Shown: piece after piece, positions 1-10,398 of the stretch | How positions within the stretch are numbered: the first letter of the stretch is position 1 | Layout of the letters: each line of letters opens with the position of its first letter | Assembly: GCA_947579665.1 (NCBI GenBank) | Contig: CANPUZ010000058.1 | Span: 496,001 to 560,000, forward strand | Direction: 5' to 3' | Length of the DNA stretch: 64,000 bases | DNA from: Sympetrum striolatum | Lineage: Eukaryota > Arthropoda > Insecta > Odonata > Libellulidae | Notes under the pieces: model-generated | What the model was told of the DNA's origin: nothing | The model's input: only the letters and a program-made list of their open reading frames with translations | Database searches by the model: none | Position numbers and translations under genes: made by a program

Positions 1-205
1 GAATATTAACTTCTCCGGGCTCATTGTCGTAACTTTTGTTTTGCCTGCATTTACTTTCATCCACGTCCTATTCTTCCCATCATCCCTTGCAGCTCCGCTG
101 TAACTGCCTCGTCATCTGCATATTTAATGGTGCAAATATTTTCTCCACCAATTATCGCATCCCTTGTCTTTTCCAATGTCTAGATATACTACCATATAAC
201 ATACT
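1..205 (-). pseudogene. Non-LTR retrotransposon reverse transcriptase fragment (YADD motif)
   Basis: Read on the minus strand, positions 128-111 encode IKYADD, the catalytic motif (two metal-binding Asp) of reverse transcriptase. It is followed by a stretch resembling the usual LQxMMxxI...KVNxxKTKV pattern of RNA-dependent polymerases of non-LTR elements: AELQGMMGRI is visible, then VNAGKTKV in a shifted frame. The usual position after YADD is taken by EAV rather than TAV or TVI, and at least one frameshift is needed to reach the KTKV part, so this is a dead relic. The fragment runs off the left window edge and is cut on its 5' side by the Helitron whose 3' end lies at 215. The clade cannot be fixed from so little sequence. 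The motif identity is seen directly; the assignment to a non-LTR rather than another retroelement is inference. Confidence 0.6.
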
Positions 206-214
206 AATAATACA

Positions 215-788
215 CTAGCGGAAGTGCCCGTTTTATCCTCTAATAGGAATATAGAAGTAGATCGAATTCAAGTCGTCGGTCAATGCCACGAGTAAATACC
301 CTTTAATTATACACAACTTATATCCCATTCTATTCTATACGGGATAACACATCGGATTCAACAATGGGATCGGTCGTCAGGGGGATGAGTTGTTTACGAG
401 CTCAAAAAATCGGAAATTTTTCGCGTATTTTGTCAATATTCTCGTAATTTAGATTCGAAAACAATATTCCACGACTATAATAAAAATCTTTATTCAATTT
501 CCTGTCTTTTGGTGCTTGCCTCGACTCTTTAAGACCATTCCTTCTAATTTAATTCTTCAAAAGAAACAAAGCCTGCATCTGATAAAAGTGAAATTTGCAC
601 GTATTTCTTATGGAAAACTATCACAGCGATCCTAGTTCGAACCCAGACTAAGTACCGAATTAAATTAAGACGGTACTTCCCTCCTGAACCCAGAGAACAC
701 GTGTGCAAAGTTTGAGACAAATCGGGCAAACGGTGTGGCCTCCAATCCAAGACAAACAAATCCACTGAATTTCTGCTTTATATACATA
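215..788 (-). mobile_element. Short non-autonomous Helitron (HelA family)
   Basis: The minus-strand 3' end reads GGGCACTTCCGCTAG followed by T: a CTAG terminus (215-218) and the T expected on the 3' flank of a Helitron. Going 5' it contains the blocks shared by all HelA copies: GATTGTTGAATCC-type sequence near 360, a GTAAACAACTCATC block, a TTGAATAAAGATT block near 500, AAGCCTGCA near 570, and a GTTCGAACCCAGAC T-arm-like motif near 635. The 5' region (700-788) reads GTTTGTCTTGGATTGGAGGC then CACACCGTTTGCCCGATTTG, which is how many arthropod Helitrons begin. The 5' TC dinucleotide itself is not clear, so that boundary is approximate. No coding sequence remains. Confidence 0.65.
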
Positions 789-789
789 T

Positions 790-1080
790 GTCATCGGTTG
801 TTCATTTTTGCATATCCTCTATCAATTTTTCTTCTTTTTATAACTCTTTCAACTTTCATCATCAAATTTAGATATCTATGCTTCGCAGGTCTTTCCCCTT
901 CTACTGAGCGTTTTCCTGCTGTGGAAATTTTCCCTAAGCTCTTAACTCTTACGTATTTTTTAATCCGCATAGTATAGTTTTCTTCTTTTGCAATTTCCAT
1001 TGATTTCTCGTACGACGAAGACTTCCTTGTCTCAATCTCTCCCCAATTAACTCCTTTTATCATTATTATTTCGCTTTGGC
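790..1080 (-). repeat. Repeat shared with the right end of the window
   Basis: Pyrimidine-rich on the plus strand. It shares collinear blocks with 63590-64000: GAGCGTTTTCCTGC against GAGTGTTTTCCTGC, and GACTTCCTTGTCTCAATCTC against GACTTCCTAGTCTCAATATC. Both copies have a lysine- and arginine-rich minus-strand open frame (90 codons here). I do not recognise a protein family. The shared blocks show this is a dispersed repeat, perhaps part of a LINE, and not a single-copy gene. Confidence 0.45.
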
Positions 1081-2105
1081 CGAATGAAATCCAAACGGAA
1101 GTTGGTAGAATACCTCTATTCTATTTCATTTCTGTTAGATTCATGTGATATTACGAACTAAAACTAAGTTTTAGTGTTACTCAGAAAAACAACAGGACAA
1201 ACTTAAAATTTATTGCAAAACACACGCAACAAAACAACTCTCATTACTCACCTATAAGGTGATTCCGGGTGAGACGCCCCAGTCGCGGTATTTTTAAGGA
1301 AAACCACAAGATTGCTCTACTGACGGTGTGCAGTTGGAAGGCACCCCTCTATCTCCACAGAGTTTCACGGCGTTTAATTCTTTTTACGCAGTTTTATAGC
1401 ATCATTTCAGGTAGACATTGTTTTTCTCCGCCTTTTTATAAGATAGGGTATAATGTTTCCGGTTTCTGTTTAAACGGTTGAATATTTCGTAAACTTGTAG
1501 CTGTAGGTTCATCTAATATGCAGCGACTGTGGGCAAAGTTTCTCTCCCGTAATGAAAGACTCGGGATAGATGCCCCATCTTCAGGTGTGCCCTATTAGTA
1601 TCAATCTAACTTTAAAGTGGTACTGATTAAGGCTTTTTTTCAAGTAAACATTTGTTTTCAACATTTTAATTTCAATTCAAATTTAAATCCACGGTCGAAT
1701 GCATTTTTTGCACCATCAAAAGATGGTTTTTGTGTTTAGTGAGCACCAGGGTGGTGCGTTTTGCCTCTCTTTCCTGATCTAAGTGTAATACCCGGCGAAA
1801 GTGGCCCACCCACATTCAAATTGCAAATATGAATTATATTTTCGATATCAAACAATATCTTCTGCGAGGATTTTTGCCTCGAAATTTCGACAAAAACGTC
1901 GAAATAGTCATAAATTTGTTTTCGGCTGAATCGACAATACTTTTGCGTAAAATGATGAAAGTGATGTGAAAAAAGCTGACGACCAAGCCTCAATGTGCTA
2001 TTTATATGCCTCTAGAGGTGCCTCCAAAAATATTTGCGAATGAAACTTTTAAATAGGATTTAAAGTTAAAAAAATGTTTAGTTATATTTCAATTTCAAGT
2101 AAAAT
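1081..2105. other. Unassigned sequence
   Basis: No recognisable gene or repeat family. There is an 85-codon minus-strand open frame at 1736-1993 with no motif I know. The stretch 1260-1400 is less AT-rich than its surroundings. Nothing else can be supported. Confidence 0.3.
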
Positions 2106-3123
2106 TCAACAATATGTGTGTGATTGTGGGCGCTCTAACATGAAAACTAATTGTCGTATCAACACCAAACTTCAAATATAGTATTTTGGTAGGTGCCGTT
2201 ATAGTTGATTAGTTTTTGGAGTAAATCTGTTGACCGGAAGTCGAGCTTTATTCTTCGAAGCAAATTTCCGTTTTTGCAAAATATCTCCATAAATATGATA
2301 TTTAGGTATATATTACCTTTATAGAAATTTTAGAAATTGTTATTTACTATAACTTTTGTATTTAACATATTTCTGTATAACTGATTGTATAGGAGTTATT
2401 CATGAAATACTGATAAACCGGAAGTTGCTGATTATCTACTTTGTGGGAGCTCTAACATGAAAACTATTTGGCGGATCAACACCATATTTCATATGTAGTA
2501 TTTTGGTTGGTGTCGTTAGAGTTGATTAGTTTTTGTAGTTAATAGATTAACCGGAAGTCGAGCTTTAATTTTCGAAGCCAGTTTCCGTTTTTGCAAACTG
2601 CTTCCTTAAATATGATATTTAGGTATATACTATTATTTATAAATGTTTTAGAAAATGTAATTTACTATAACTTTTGAATGAAACATATCTTAGTATAACT
2701 GATTGTTTAGGAGTTATTTATGAAATACTGATAAACCGGAAGTTGCTGTACTTTGTGGGCCATTTCATCGTTTTATATTGTCTTGTATATACCATTATTA
2801 ATAAAAATTAGGAAATGTAATTTACTATAACTTTTGTATGGAACATATTTTTGTATCACTGGTTGTATAGGAGTTATTCGTGAAATACTGATCAACCGGA
2901 AGTTGCTGATTATGTACTTTGTGGGCGCTGTGGGCGAAAGGCCATTTCATCGTTTTTCATCGATCATGTCCTGATGTTTGTGACGTCAAAGATAATAATA
3001 TATAAATTAATCACTCATCTTCCAAGTTTAAATGGAATATAGAGTTCGAAATTACTGTCGTAGATAAATATTTACATCTTATATATGGAGAAAGTCATGT
3101 GTTGGCCACATCAGATTTTTTCT
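2106..3123 (+). mobile_element. RepC element, 5'-truncated
   Basis: RepC is a dispersed family built of internal repeat units of about 300 bp between a GATTGTGGGCGCTCTAAC block and a conserved 3' end. Here the 5' terminus is lost and sequence begins at the TGTGTGTGATTGTGGGCGC block (2115). Two full units and part of a third follow, carrying GTTGATTAGTTTTTGGAGT, ACCGGAAGTCGAGCTT, ATATGATATTTAGGTATAT and ACCGGAAGTTGCTG. The 3' end reads TATGGAGAAAGTCATGTGTT then GGCCACATCAGATTTTTT (about 3083-3123). ETS-type ACCGGAAGT motifs lie near 2233, 2417, 2550, 2735 and 2895. No coding capacity. The class is uncertain; see the full copy at 15376-16347. Confidence 0.75.
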
Positions 3124-3744
3124 TGAAAGAACAGGTTTTAATGAATGATTTTATATGAAAGGCGTTCCGAAGCTTAATGGCAGTTAACTACAAAGGATTC
3201 GTGCATCATCTCCGTCCAATGATTTGGAATGACTAAATTGTGTTTATGTATTGCAATAGTGAATAGCTTCTATTCGGGGGGGGGCTGCTTTAACCAGCTA
3301 ACCAGAGGTTATGGTCAAAGTTAACCCTTCTTTTGTATAGTACTAATAATAAAGAGCAAGTTTCCACAAAAACACACTTTTTTAAATCTCGAATCGACCC
3401 CTCTCGGACACGCGACGTCCTATGAGTAGCCGTTTCCTGCCCCAAACGACAGATGTCGCCAAAAAAACAATTGAAACGCCAATTTCCATGTGCGCACAAC
3501 CTGTGATTACGCTTTCCTTAACAAAGTGAAGACGCGTGTGAATTTCGTGAACGCCATTTTAAGGAAAAGATGACGTCTCTTCTTGAAAAAGGGGAACGCG
3601 GATTTTTTTGGACTCGTCACGCTATGTCGTCAGTCATCTGTTTCTTTTTTGATTCCTCTTTTTGTATAATGTCCATTAATGATGGACAACTGTCTTAAAA
3701 CTTAACAGTCATATGTGTTTTACCTTTAGGTAGGTCTTTGCACA
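3124..3744. other. Unassigned, relatively GC-rich sequence
   Basis: Between RepC and RepD lies DNA with more CpG than its neighbours at 3380-3640, for example CTCGGACACGCGACGTCC. No open frame above 70 codons and no repeat partner in this window. It could be unique host DNA. I see no splice-site pair or known motif. Confidence 0.3.
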
Positions 3745-4240
3745 ATCAAAAAATCCGATGTGGCCAACACATGACTTTCTCCGTATTTATTGAAAACATA
3801 AGCCTATGCCGGTAATATATAAATAACTCCAAAACAATGAGTGTTACAGGAAAATGTTTAATACAAAATATGTAGTAAAAAACATTATCTATAACTTTGG
3901 TACATAATTGTATATACCTACATTGCATTCTGACGGAGATATGTATGAAAAACTTCCATTTCTGGATAAACAGCAACTTCCGGTTAACCATTATTGAAGA
4001 ATAACTCCTAAACAATCAGTGTTACGAAAAAATGTTTCGAACAAAAGTTGTAGTAAAGTACATTATCTATAACTTTTGTGTGTAAATGTATATACCTACA
4101 TTGCATTCTGACAGAGATATTTAAGAAACGAAATTTTGTTCCGGATAAACCGTAACTTCCGGTTAAGCGATATTCACCAAAAACCTAATCAACTCTTGGC
4201 ATTGTTAGGAAAATACTAAATATGAATTTTGAAAATGATC
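3745..4240 (-). mobile_element. RepD element, 5'-truncated
   Basis: RepD is a relative of RepC with its own ends. The minus-strand 3' end starts at about 3745 (AATCCGATGTGGCCAACACA then TGACTTTCTCCGTATTTATTG), followed by two units with ACTTCCGGTT (ACCGGAAGT on the element strand) at about 3973 and 4155. It ends in GTTAGGAAAATACTAAATATGA (plus strand) and does not reach the element's 5' hairpin seen at 21630-21660. An 89-codon open frame inside it is a by-product of the repeat. Confidence 0.7.
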
Positions 4241-4429
4241 GGATAGTGGCTGCGGGGCGGTCAACCCTTTGGTGCGTGGCAGGCCGATGAAGTGTCAAGC
4301 CTTCCGATGGAAGACCAGCAGGAGATGGGTCAATCCTTTCCATGGCAGACCGTCAGGAGAGAGACAGCCGCGTCTTAATCGTGGCCCTTAAATACCAGTC
4401 CTGATATTTGCTGATGGGAAAAGAGGTGC
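4241..4429. other. Short GC-rich internal repeats
   Basis: GC-rich stretch with imperfect internal repetition of a GGCAGGCCG / GAAGACCAGCAGG / GGCAGACCGTCAGG theme. It may be the degraded 3' part of the LINE relic that lies just upstream on the minus strand, but the match is too weak to claim. Confidence 0.3.
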
Positions 4430-4722
4430 TGAGGGCTCCTTGCTGGGGGTCCAAAGGACAATACGACTCATCCGACCACGTGAACCACGTTTCACATGAT
4501 CGCAAGGCCTCCAAAGAACATCAATTAAAGCCCTCTCCTCCCCAACCATCTCTAACACCTCCGTGTTTGTCTTCTACCCAACCAACTTTTTCCATTCTAC
4601 GCCACACCCGCATCTCGAAGGCCTTCAAACGTCTTCCTTTCTTAAAGTCCACGTTTCGCACCCTTAGAGCAACACACTCCAGACCAGGGATTCCACCATT
4701 CTTTCCCTGATTCCTTTGTCAA
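4430..4722 (-). pseudogene. C-terminal part of a non-LTR retrotransposon reverse transcriptase
   Basis: On the minus strand, 4720-4540 encodes RERMVESLVWSVLL, then CETWTLRKEDV, then (shifted frame) LKAFEMRVWRRMEKVGW. This is the order of the well-known LVWSVxLYGxETWTL...RLxAFEMWxWRRM block that follows the polymerase domain in YADD-type non-LTR elements. The expected YG after VxL is broken by a stop, and frame changes separate the blocks, so it is dead. The upstream (N-terminal) part of the same relic continues at 5477-5990, on the far side of the inserted CR1-like element. The match to the family block is strong; the clade name is left open. Confidence 0.7.
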
Positions 4723-5476
4723 TACGTACCTTAGTAAACATCAACGACCTCAGCAACCACATTGAAGGCAATGTTAGGATATTCGCAGACGACACAGTCA
4801 TTTACAGGGAAATAGTTCAGAGGATAGATTAACCCTTTCGAACGACTTAGAATTATGAAATTATGATTGGCAATTAGAGCTTAATGCAGAAAAGTGTTCG
4901 GTAGTTAACTTCTTCGAAAGAAAATCTGTAATGAATGATTACAGCATCCGTGGGGTAAACCTAATGACAGTAGAATCGGTATCTTGGAGTAACTCTGGAC
5001 GAATAATCTAAAATGGAGTGCCCACCTCCGAAATATATACTTGAAAAGCAATTTAAAAACTTCGTTAAGAGAATAGGAGATAAAGTTCGCGAGCGATGTT
5101 CATTAGCGTTAGTTAGGCCTCACCTTTTGAGTGTAATGTCGTATTCGGGATTTAGAAAAAGTACAACGAAAGGCAAAGAATTGCTGCGATAAAACAGAGT
5201 GTGTCACTCAGATGATACAGGGAATCATAACAGAATTCAAAGGATAAATTTATTGAATAAGTTCAGAGAAATTACGTTCTTAATAGATATAACCCTGTTA
5301 TATGTCCTGATACTACGAGATAGATTAGGGAAATAGATGCTGGAACGAATCGATTTCAAAAATTCATTTTTTCCGCGAAGTATACGCGAAAGCAACCGTT
5401 TGGGAAAATAGAATCAGGGTGCCTGCACCCCCTGCCACACGCCGAAAGGTGGCTTGCAGGGTTCTTACATTGACAT
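4723..5476 (+). mobile_element. CR1-like non-LTR retrotransposon, 5'-truncated and degenerate
   Basis: The plus strand at 4739-4815 encodes INDLSNHIEGNVRIFADDTV, the INDL...FADDT signature of CR1/Jockey-group reverse transcriptases with the catalytic Asp pair. Further on come a W...W.L.LN..KC block (WQLELNAEKCSVVNF) and LVRPHL (about 5110-5130), in several frames, with stops and a frameshift. The 3' end carries the arthropod CR1-type tail CCTGCCACACGCCGAAAGG then TGGCTTGCAGGGTTCTTACA (about 5430-5470). It is 5'-truncated, as is usual for target-primed insertion, and sits inside an older LINE relic on the opposite strand. The copy at 32318-33075 is very similar and shares its defects. Confidence 0.8.
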
Positions 5477-5990
5477 ACGTCATTAATTCCCTTCGCTTCA
5501 CAAAGGCTTTCTTGTCCTATTCTTTCAAAAACCTCATCTTTGCGTCTTCCACCCCAAGAGAATCACTAAATTGATCCAGATTACAGTACACATTGCGTGC
5601 ATAAATAAAATCATACTTTAAAGGAATATTCCAATTTATAAGTTATAAAAATAACAACCCCTAGCAACGCTCCTAAGCTATGCATTTCGCCAACCGTATT
5701 TCCTTTATCAATTAGTTCCCTTCGCTTCATGAATTCTTCCTTGGCCAATTCTTTAATAAACCTCATCTTTACGTCCCAAGAGAGAGTACTTCCCAAGTAA
5801 GAGAACTGTCCCATACACCCTATCTTAGCTTTCTCTTTCCCTTATTGAATTACTTTAGTTTTACATACGTATATTTTCATCTCTAATTCCTTCATCGTTA
5901 ACAGCACTTACTAGTGTTTGCAAGCCCTTTACGGAATCACAATATCGTCTGCATACAGACTTCCCCACCGAACTTCACTCCCTTCTCTAT
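5477..5990 (-). pseudogene. N-terminal part of the interrupted YADD-type reverse transcriptase relic
   Basis: Minus-strand reading. SLYADDIVI lies at about 5970-5945 (metal-binding Asp pair), KTKVIQ at about 5855, then FSYLGSTLSWDVKMR (5805-5760) and AKEEFMKRRELI (5740-5700), the standard order of the palm and thumb of non-LTR polymerases. A second, diverged copy of the last block lies at 5590-5480 (FSDSLGVEDAKMRFLKE then KAFVKRREL), so a segment of about 200 bp has been duplicated in the relic. Its C-terminal continuation is at 4430-4722. Stops and frameshifts rule out function. I rely on the ordered motifs; assignment to one clade would need an alignment. Confidence 0.7.
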
Positions 5991-6016
5991 TTCTTCCCTT
6001 CTTTCGCCATTTCCTC

Positions 6017-6500
6017 TGCATATATGTATTTTGCGTTGTTTCTCTGTCCGTCCGCAAATATACATTTTACGATCTTTTAAACCACTCCACCGATTTGAAC
6101 AAAATTTCGCACACTTAAGCTACGAATAATATAGAACAAGGCTGTGAAGGTTCCGTTCTGTTAGTAGTCCTGGGTTCGACTCCAGAACCTACGCTTCAAC
6201 AAGAAATACACGTAAAATTCGTTTTCATATCTTGCAGTCTTTTCTTCTTTTGCTAATTTAAATAGGAAATAGTGGTCGTAGGAAGTCGAGACGAGTACCA
6301 AAAGAAAGAAAATTGAATGAAGATTCTTATTTTGGTCGTGTTATATGATTTGAGGATCTAAATAACGAGAAATTTGGTAAAATAGACTAAAATTACGTGA
6401 AATTTCGTCGTAGTAAACAACCAGTCCCCCTGGCGACCAAGCCTATTGTTGAATCCGAGCTCATGCGTTTTCCTATGATAATACACGAGGTGGAATTCAA
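6017..6500 (+). mobile_element. HelA Helitron fragment
   Basis: Here the Helitron sense is the plus strand. The 5' part reads TCTCTGTCCGTCCGCAAATA then CACTCCACCGATTTGAACAAAATTTCGCACAC, the usual Helitron leader. CCTGGGTTCGACTCCAG lies at 6168-6185, then the GAAAATTGAATGAAGATTC block and GTAAACAACCAGTCCCCCTG then TTGTTGAATCCGAGCTCATG (6413-6465). The CTAG 3' end is not found, so the copy is 3'-truncated or diverged. Confidence 0.55.
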
Positions 6501-7109
6501 AACCATATAGAATTAAATTATAACATGTTTAATTATATATAAAGAAGTGTTAAAATTGATATAATCAGACAAGTAATATAAATACGTTCTCAATCGCAAC
6601 AAATTCCATCTTCAACTGATTTATCTTGCTTATTTACACTAATTCCTGCTGTAAATATGCACATTGAAGCATTCGTAAATGCATTAATCCAGAATTTAGA
6701 TCCTGATGCTGTGAAAATCAGGAATGGCCCACAAAATACGGCAACGCATTCATCAACGGTCTCAAATGAATCGCATTATCTGTGAGCACATTTTATACCG
6801 AATTTTATATTGAGGTTGTTAACCAATTGTTTATTTCTCTTAATCTTTTCAAAGTCCCCTCTTTTATCTATTTATTCACAGAATTATTTCTAGTAATGGT
6901 GGAAATATTTCCGTTTATATTTTCATACAATTCCGAGGTGTAGACGATGCTATAGTGACACCTGGTCTTTCTAATCGTACCCGGGTTCGACTCCAGGGCT
7001 ATGCAAACACTCTATGTAGAGAACTACTAGGAAAGCTTCTCGATTGAATGTTGACCTTAAATCCTACGTGTAGTTTTAGATTTTCAGTTTACCTAACGCT
7101 CGTTAAAGC
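6501..7109. other. AT-rich sequence with one T-arm-like motif
   Basis: AT-rich, no gene. CCCGGGTTCGACTCCAGGG lies at 6979-6997. A real tRNA was considered, but no acceptor or anticodon stem can be folded around it. Confidence 0.35.
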
Positions 7110-7560
7110 TGGTAATCCCTACCCTTCCTGACTGTAAATACGTACCTGCAATTGCTGGTTACCTTCTCACAGAAACTCTATCCTTAACCATGTAATATAT
7201 CGTCCTCTTTAATCATCATCTTTATGGGCCTCGAGTATATTTACGGGATAACACATCGGATTCAACAATGGGATCGGTCGTCAGGGAGATGAGTTGTTTA
7301 TAGTCTCGAATTTTCACAAAATGTTCGTATATTTCACCGATATTCTCGCAAATTCTAATCGAAAGTAAGATTCCAAGACCAAAATAAGAATATTTGTTCA
7401 ATTTTCTTTCTTTCGGTGTTTGTCTCGTTATCGTGCAAACATTCCTTCTGATTTAATTTTGCGAAAGAAATAAACCCTGCATGCGATGAAAATGAATTTT
7501 AAGTATATTCTTTATGGAAAACTATCTGAACGATCTGGGTTCGAACCTCGTAAAATTATG
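7110..7560 (-). mobile_element. HelA Helitron fragment, inverted partner of the 18.9-19.4 kb copy
   Basis: Shares long collinear blocks with 18990-19440 in inverted orientation: TTTACGGGATAACACATCGG, CAATTGCTGGTTACCTTCT and CATGTAATATATCGTCCTC. These two copies therefore belong to the same subfamily. The T-arm-like CTGGGTTCGAACC lies at about 7536-7549, and the 5' leader beyond it is missing, replaced by AT-rich DNA. Confidence 0.6.
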
Positions 7561-7800
7561 GAATAAAAAATAAGTAATTCATTAATAGATTAATTTATTA
7601 CTCGAACTGTTTTGTTAATTATTCATTAATTAATATTAAATAGTAATTCATTAATATTATTCATTCAAAAATTAAATAAATTCGATTCATAAATATTAAT
7701 TAATTAATTATTAATTCATGAATAGATTAATTTATTACTCGAACTATTTCGTAACTTATTCATTAATTAGGTAACTAGGGAATTTACACGTTTCGCGCCA
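7561..7800. repeat. AT-rich tandem duplication
   Basis: A unit containing AATAGATTAATTTATTACTC occurs twice, at about 7581 and 7724, giving a period of roughly 140 bp. It is filled with ATTAATTAAT-type sequence. Likely slippage-prone spacer DNA. Confidence 0.6.
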
Positions 7801-8276
7801 TTAAAGTAAAAAAACCATACGAACCCAATTTGGGTTTCTCCATTTTTTTTCTGATTCCTTCGTCAATTAGTTATCATTCGATAAAACGTTGTTACAATGG
7901 TCACGTGTCTAAACGTACACTTTCATTTTTTTTTCAAACATAAACACTAAGCAAATTTTTGTTTTAAAGTACAAAAATGTAAAGTTTAAAATATTAATGA
8001 ACGGTATATAAAAACTATATCTATCGTGGAACATTTACGCCTCCGGAATAAGCAATCTTGTTCCTCAACAGAGAAAGACGTGCCGTGGCGGACATTGTGT
8101 GCCTTGGAAACATTGTAACAGGCCGCGCCGACTCTGGTAAACTCGTTTCGCTTGTGAGCCTCAATGTACCACTGAGACGCATGTATGTGAAGCAATGGCC
8201 AGAATAATGCGACAAACTTAAGTTCAACCCCTGATATTGATATCTTTTATGACTCGTCTTTTAAGCGGAAAATTTA
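7801..8276. other. Unassigned sequence
   Basis: Mixed sequence with overlapping minus-strand open frames of 68-69 codons at 7986-8227. I recognise no motif, and nothing supports translation. Confidence 0.3.
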
Positions 8277-8828
8277 CTCAAATCTTTTCACTTTCTCCAT
8301 ATACGAAGTATAGAAAAAGTATTGTTTTCATGAAAATGATCGACTTCGAGATTTCAACGGAAATACACGTTTTGGGGTCCCTAGAACACGTTTTGACCAT
8401 TTTCGGAATGATGTCTGTGTATATGTGTGTGTGTGTATGTTTGTGTGTCTGTGATTGTGGGCGCTCTAACGTAAAAACTATTAGTCGTATCAATACCAAA
8501 CTTCATATATAGCACTGGCGTGTGTGCTGTCAGAGTTGATTAGTCTTTGGAGTAAATCGGTTGACCGGAAGTCGAGCTTTATTCTTCGAAGCAAATTTCC
8601 GTTTTTTCATAATATCTCCATAAATATGATATTTAGGTATACACTATTATATATAAAAGTTTTAGAAAATGTAATTTACTATAACTTTTGCATGGAACAT
8701 ATTTTTGTATCACTGATTTTTTAGGAGTTATTCCTGAAATACTGATAAACCGGAAGTAGCTGATTATGTACTTCGTGGGCGCTCTAACTTGAAAACTATT
8801 AGTCGTATCAACACCGAATTTCATACAT
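8277..8828 (+). mobile_element. RepC element, 5' part, split by the LTIR transposon
   Basis: Begins with the RepC 5' hairpin CTTTCTCCATATACGAAGTA (8291 on), then ACGGAAATACACGTTTTGGGG, a TG-rich microsatellite (8415-8460), GATTGTGGGCGCTCTAACG and one full internal unit with ACCGGAAGTCGAGC near 8561 and ACCGGAAGTAGCTG near 8749. It stops in the second unit at TTTCATACAT, and the same unit resumes at 12517 with ACATAGCACCTTGGTTGG. Removing 8829-12516 and one ACAT rebuilds the normal RepC sequence. Confidence 0.85.
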
Positions 8829-9893
8829 GGGTCATTCCATGCCAAGTGGTCTGATTTCAGAGAAGTGCCCCGCTCGACCATCACGGATTTCGATGAAATT
8901 TTGTATGAACATTTGCACATATCTCTTATGAACATTTGTAAAGTTTTACTTTCGCCGATGGAATACTTGCTGAGATATAGCAGTTTATTTGACCCCGTGT
9001 CGCTGCCTTCTTCAATATGACTGTGCGTTTTCAGCAACTTTGAGGCATAGTATCTCAGAGAATATTTTTATGAAGTAAACAATCTTTGGCTATCTTGAAC
9101 AACTTTTTGCGCTCTATTAAACAAAATGATAATAATAACTGTAAGAGCGACCTCCTTGCAGAAAATTCTGTGCAAAATTGGCCCAAAAAATTGCGGATCG
9201 AAAAAAAATTAAAACTTTGGCTTTTTATATTTCAAGAAGAAATGATATAATCTACGTGAAACTTTGCGCATGATAACATATCAATACATAGTTTATACAT
9301 ATAAAATTTCATTATCCTAGTACTTTCCATTATTTTAAAAATTGAGCAAACATTTGACAGTTTTTGTAAAAAAGCCAAAAATAGGCTATTTTTACCCCGC
9401 TTTTACAAAAAAAGACCCTCTGGAATTTATTTTGAATCATTTTTATTAAATAGAGAATGATTTAAACCCTCTAAAAAAGTATATCTAGTTTTTCATCTCG
9501 AGCATATAAGGCCCTAGAAACAGGGACAACTATGAGGATGACATTTGTAAAAACGAGAAAAATAGGTTATTTTCTGTCCGCTCTTAGAAAAGAAAGACCT
9601 TTTCGATACTCTCGTAAATTATTTTCATTTGAAAGAGCATGTTTCAAACCTCTTAAAAAAGTACACTTGGTTTTTCATCGCGAGCTCGTACAGCCCTAAA
9701 AAATTAACAAAGTTGAGAACGTTGCTATGGTGGCGCCACATGTCTTCTGTTGTTTATCGTCCTGGTTATTTTATGTAGACATTTTTAGTATATTGCGTTG
9801 GTCCATGACTGGTACTAGTAGTGACATCGTCACTACCAGTTCAGGCATTTGAACCAGTAACCCCATCGCCCCAGGGTCACGCCCGATAGGCGT
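8829..9893 (+). repeat. Left terminal inverted repeat of the LTIR transposon
   Basis: Matches 11452-12516 in inverted orientation nearly base for base. Near its inner edge it holds a smaller palindrome, TAGTAGTGACATCGTCACTA (about 9820). The last codons of the internal minus-strand reading frame extend into this arm. Confidence 0.9.
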
Positions 9894-10317
9894 GCAAAAT
9901 CAGCCGTGCTGCTTTCTCCGTACGTTCTAATACCACAAATGTTTTCACTGTAAGTGCTATCGACCAACTTTTTGGTGCCAATGTCAATACTTGAACTTTA
10001 ATCGATCTATCGGATATTTTAATTTTTGTTTGAATTTCTTTTATTAGATCAGAATGACGAGCATTCCTCAACATCACACTGACTAGTTTGTCTTATATCT
10101 TCAGCTGGTATTCCAGCAGCTAACGTTATTTTGTTTGCGTTATTAACGGAGTAGATCCCAAATCAGTTAAACTTCGATTAACCGTAGCCGAAATTTCCAT
10201 ATCGCAATTTTCTGAAGACGAAGAGTCATTAGTGTTTTGGACCATAGAAATGTACTTGGCTTTACACTTGGAACACATTTTTTTACCAGGCTTCACTGCT
10301 TGCAAATCATTAGACAA
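9877..10317 (-). pseudogene. Decayed coding region of the LTIR transposon, C-terminal part
   Basis: Two minus-strand frames, 10317-10126 (63 codons) and 10077-9877 (66 codons), are remnants of one protein. The first has a CSKCKAKY zinc-binding-like CxxC, an acidic serine stretch SSSSENCDMEIS and RSLTDLGSTPL. The second has MLRNARHSDLIKEI, LTLAPKSWSIAL and VVLERTEKAARL. The second LTIR copy at 41907-42427 encodes the same blocks, which shows they belong to the element's protein. I do not recognise the family with certainty and see no DDE triad in what is left. The frame break between the two parts means it is non-functional here. Confidence 0.6.
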
Positions 10318-10398
10318 GGCTAGATTGACTTTCAGCAGCCAATTTTTAGGTGTATGTTATTTTTTGTTAAATGGGTTGCAGCATGACTTTTGCTTAAT

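Noticed and set aside
4408..4710. 100-codon plus-strand frame
   Set aside because: It is antisense to the C-terminal block of the YADD-type reverse transcriptase relic, which explains its lack of stops.
6960..7000. Possible tRNA gene from CCCGGGTTCGACTCCAGGG
   Set aside because: Only a T-arm-like hairpin is present. No acceptor, D or anticodon arm can be formed. The same holds for the roughly 45 similar motifs in the window.
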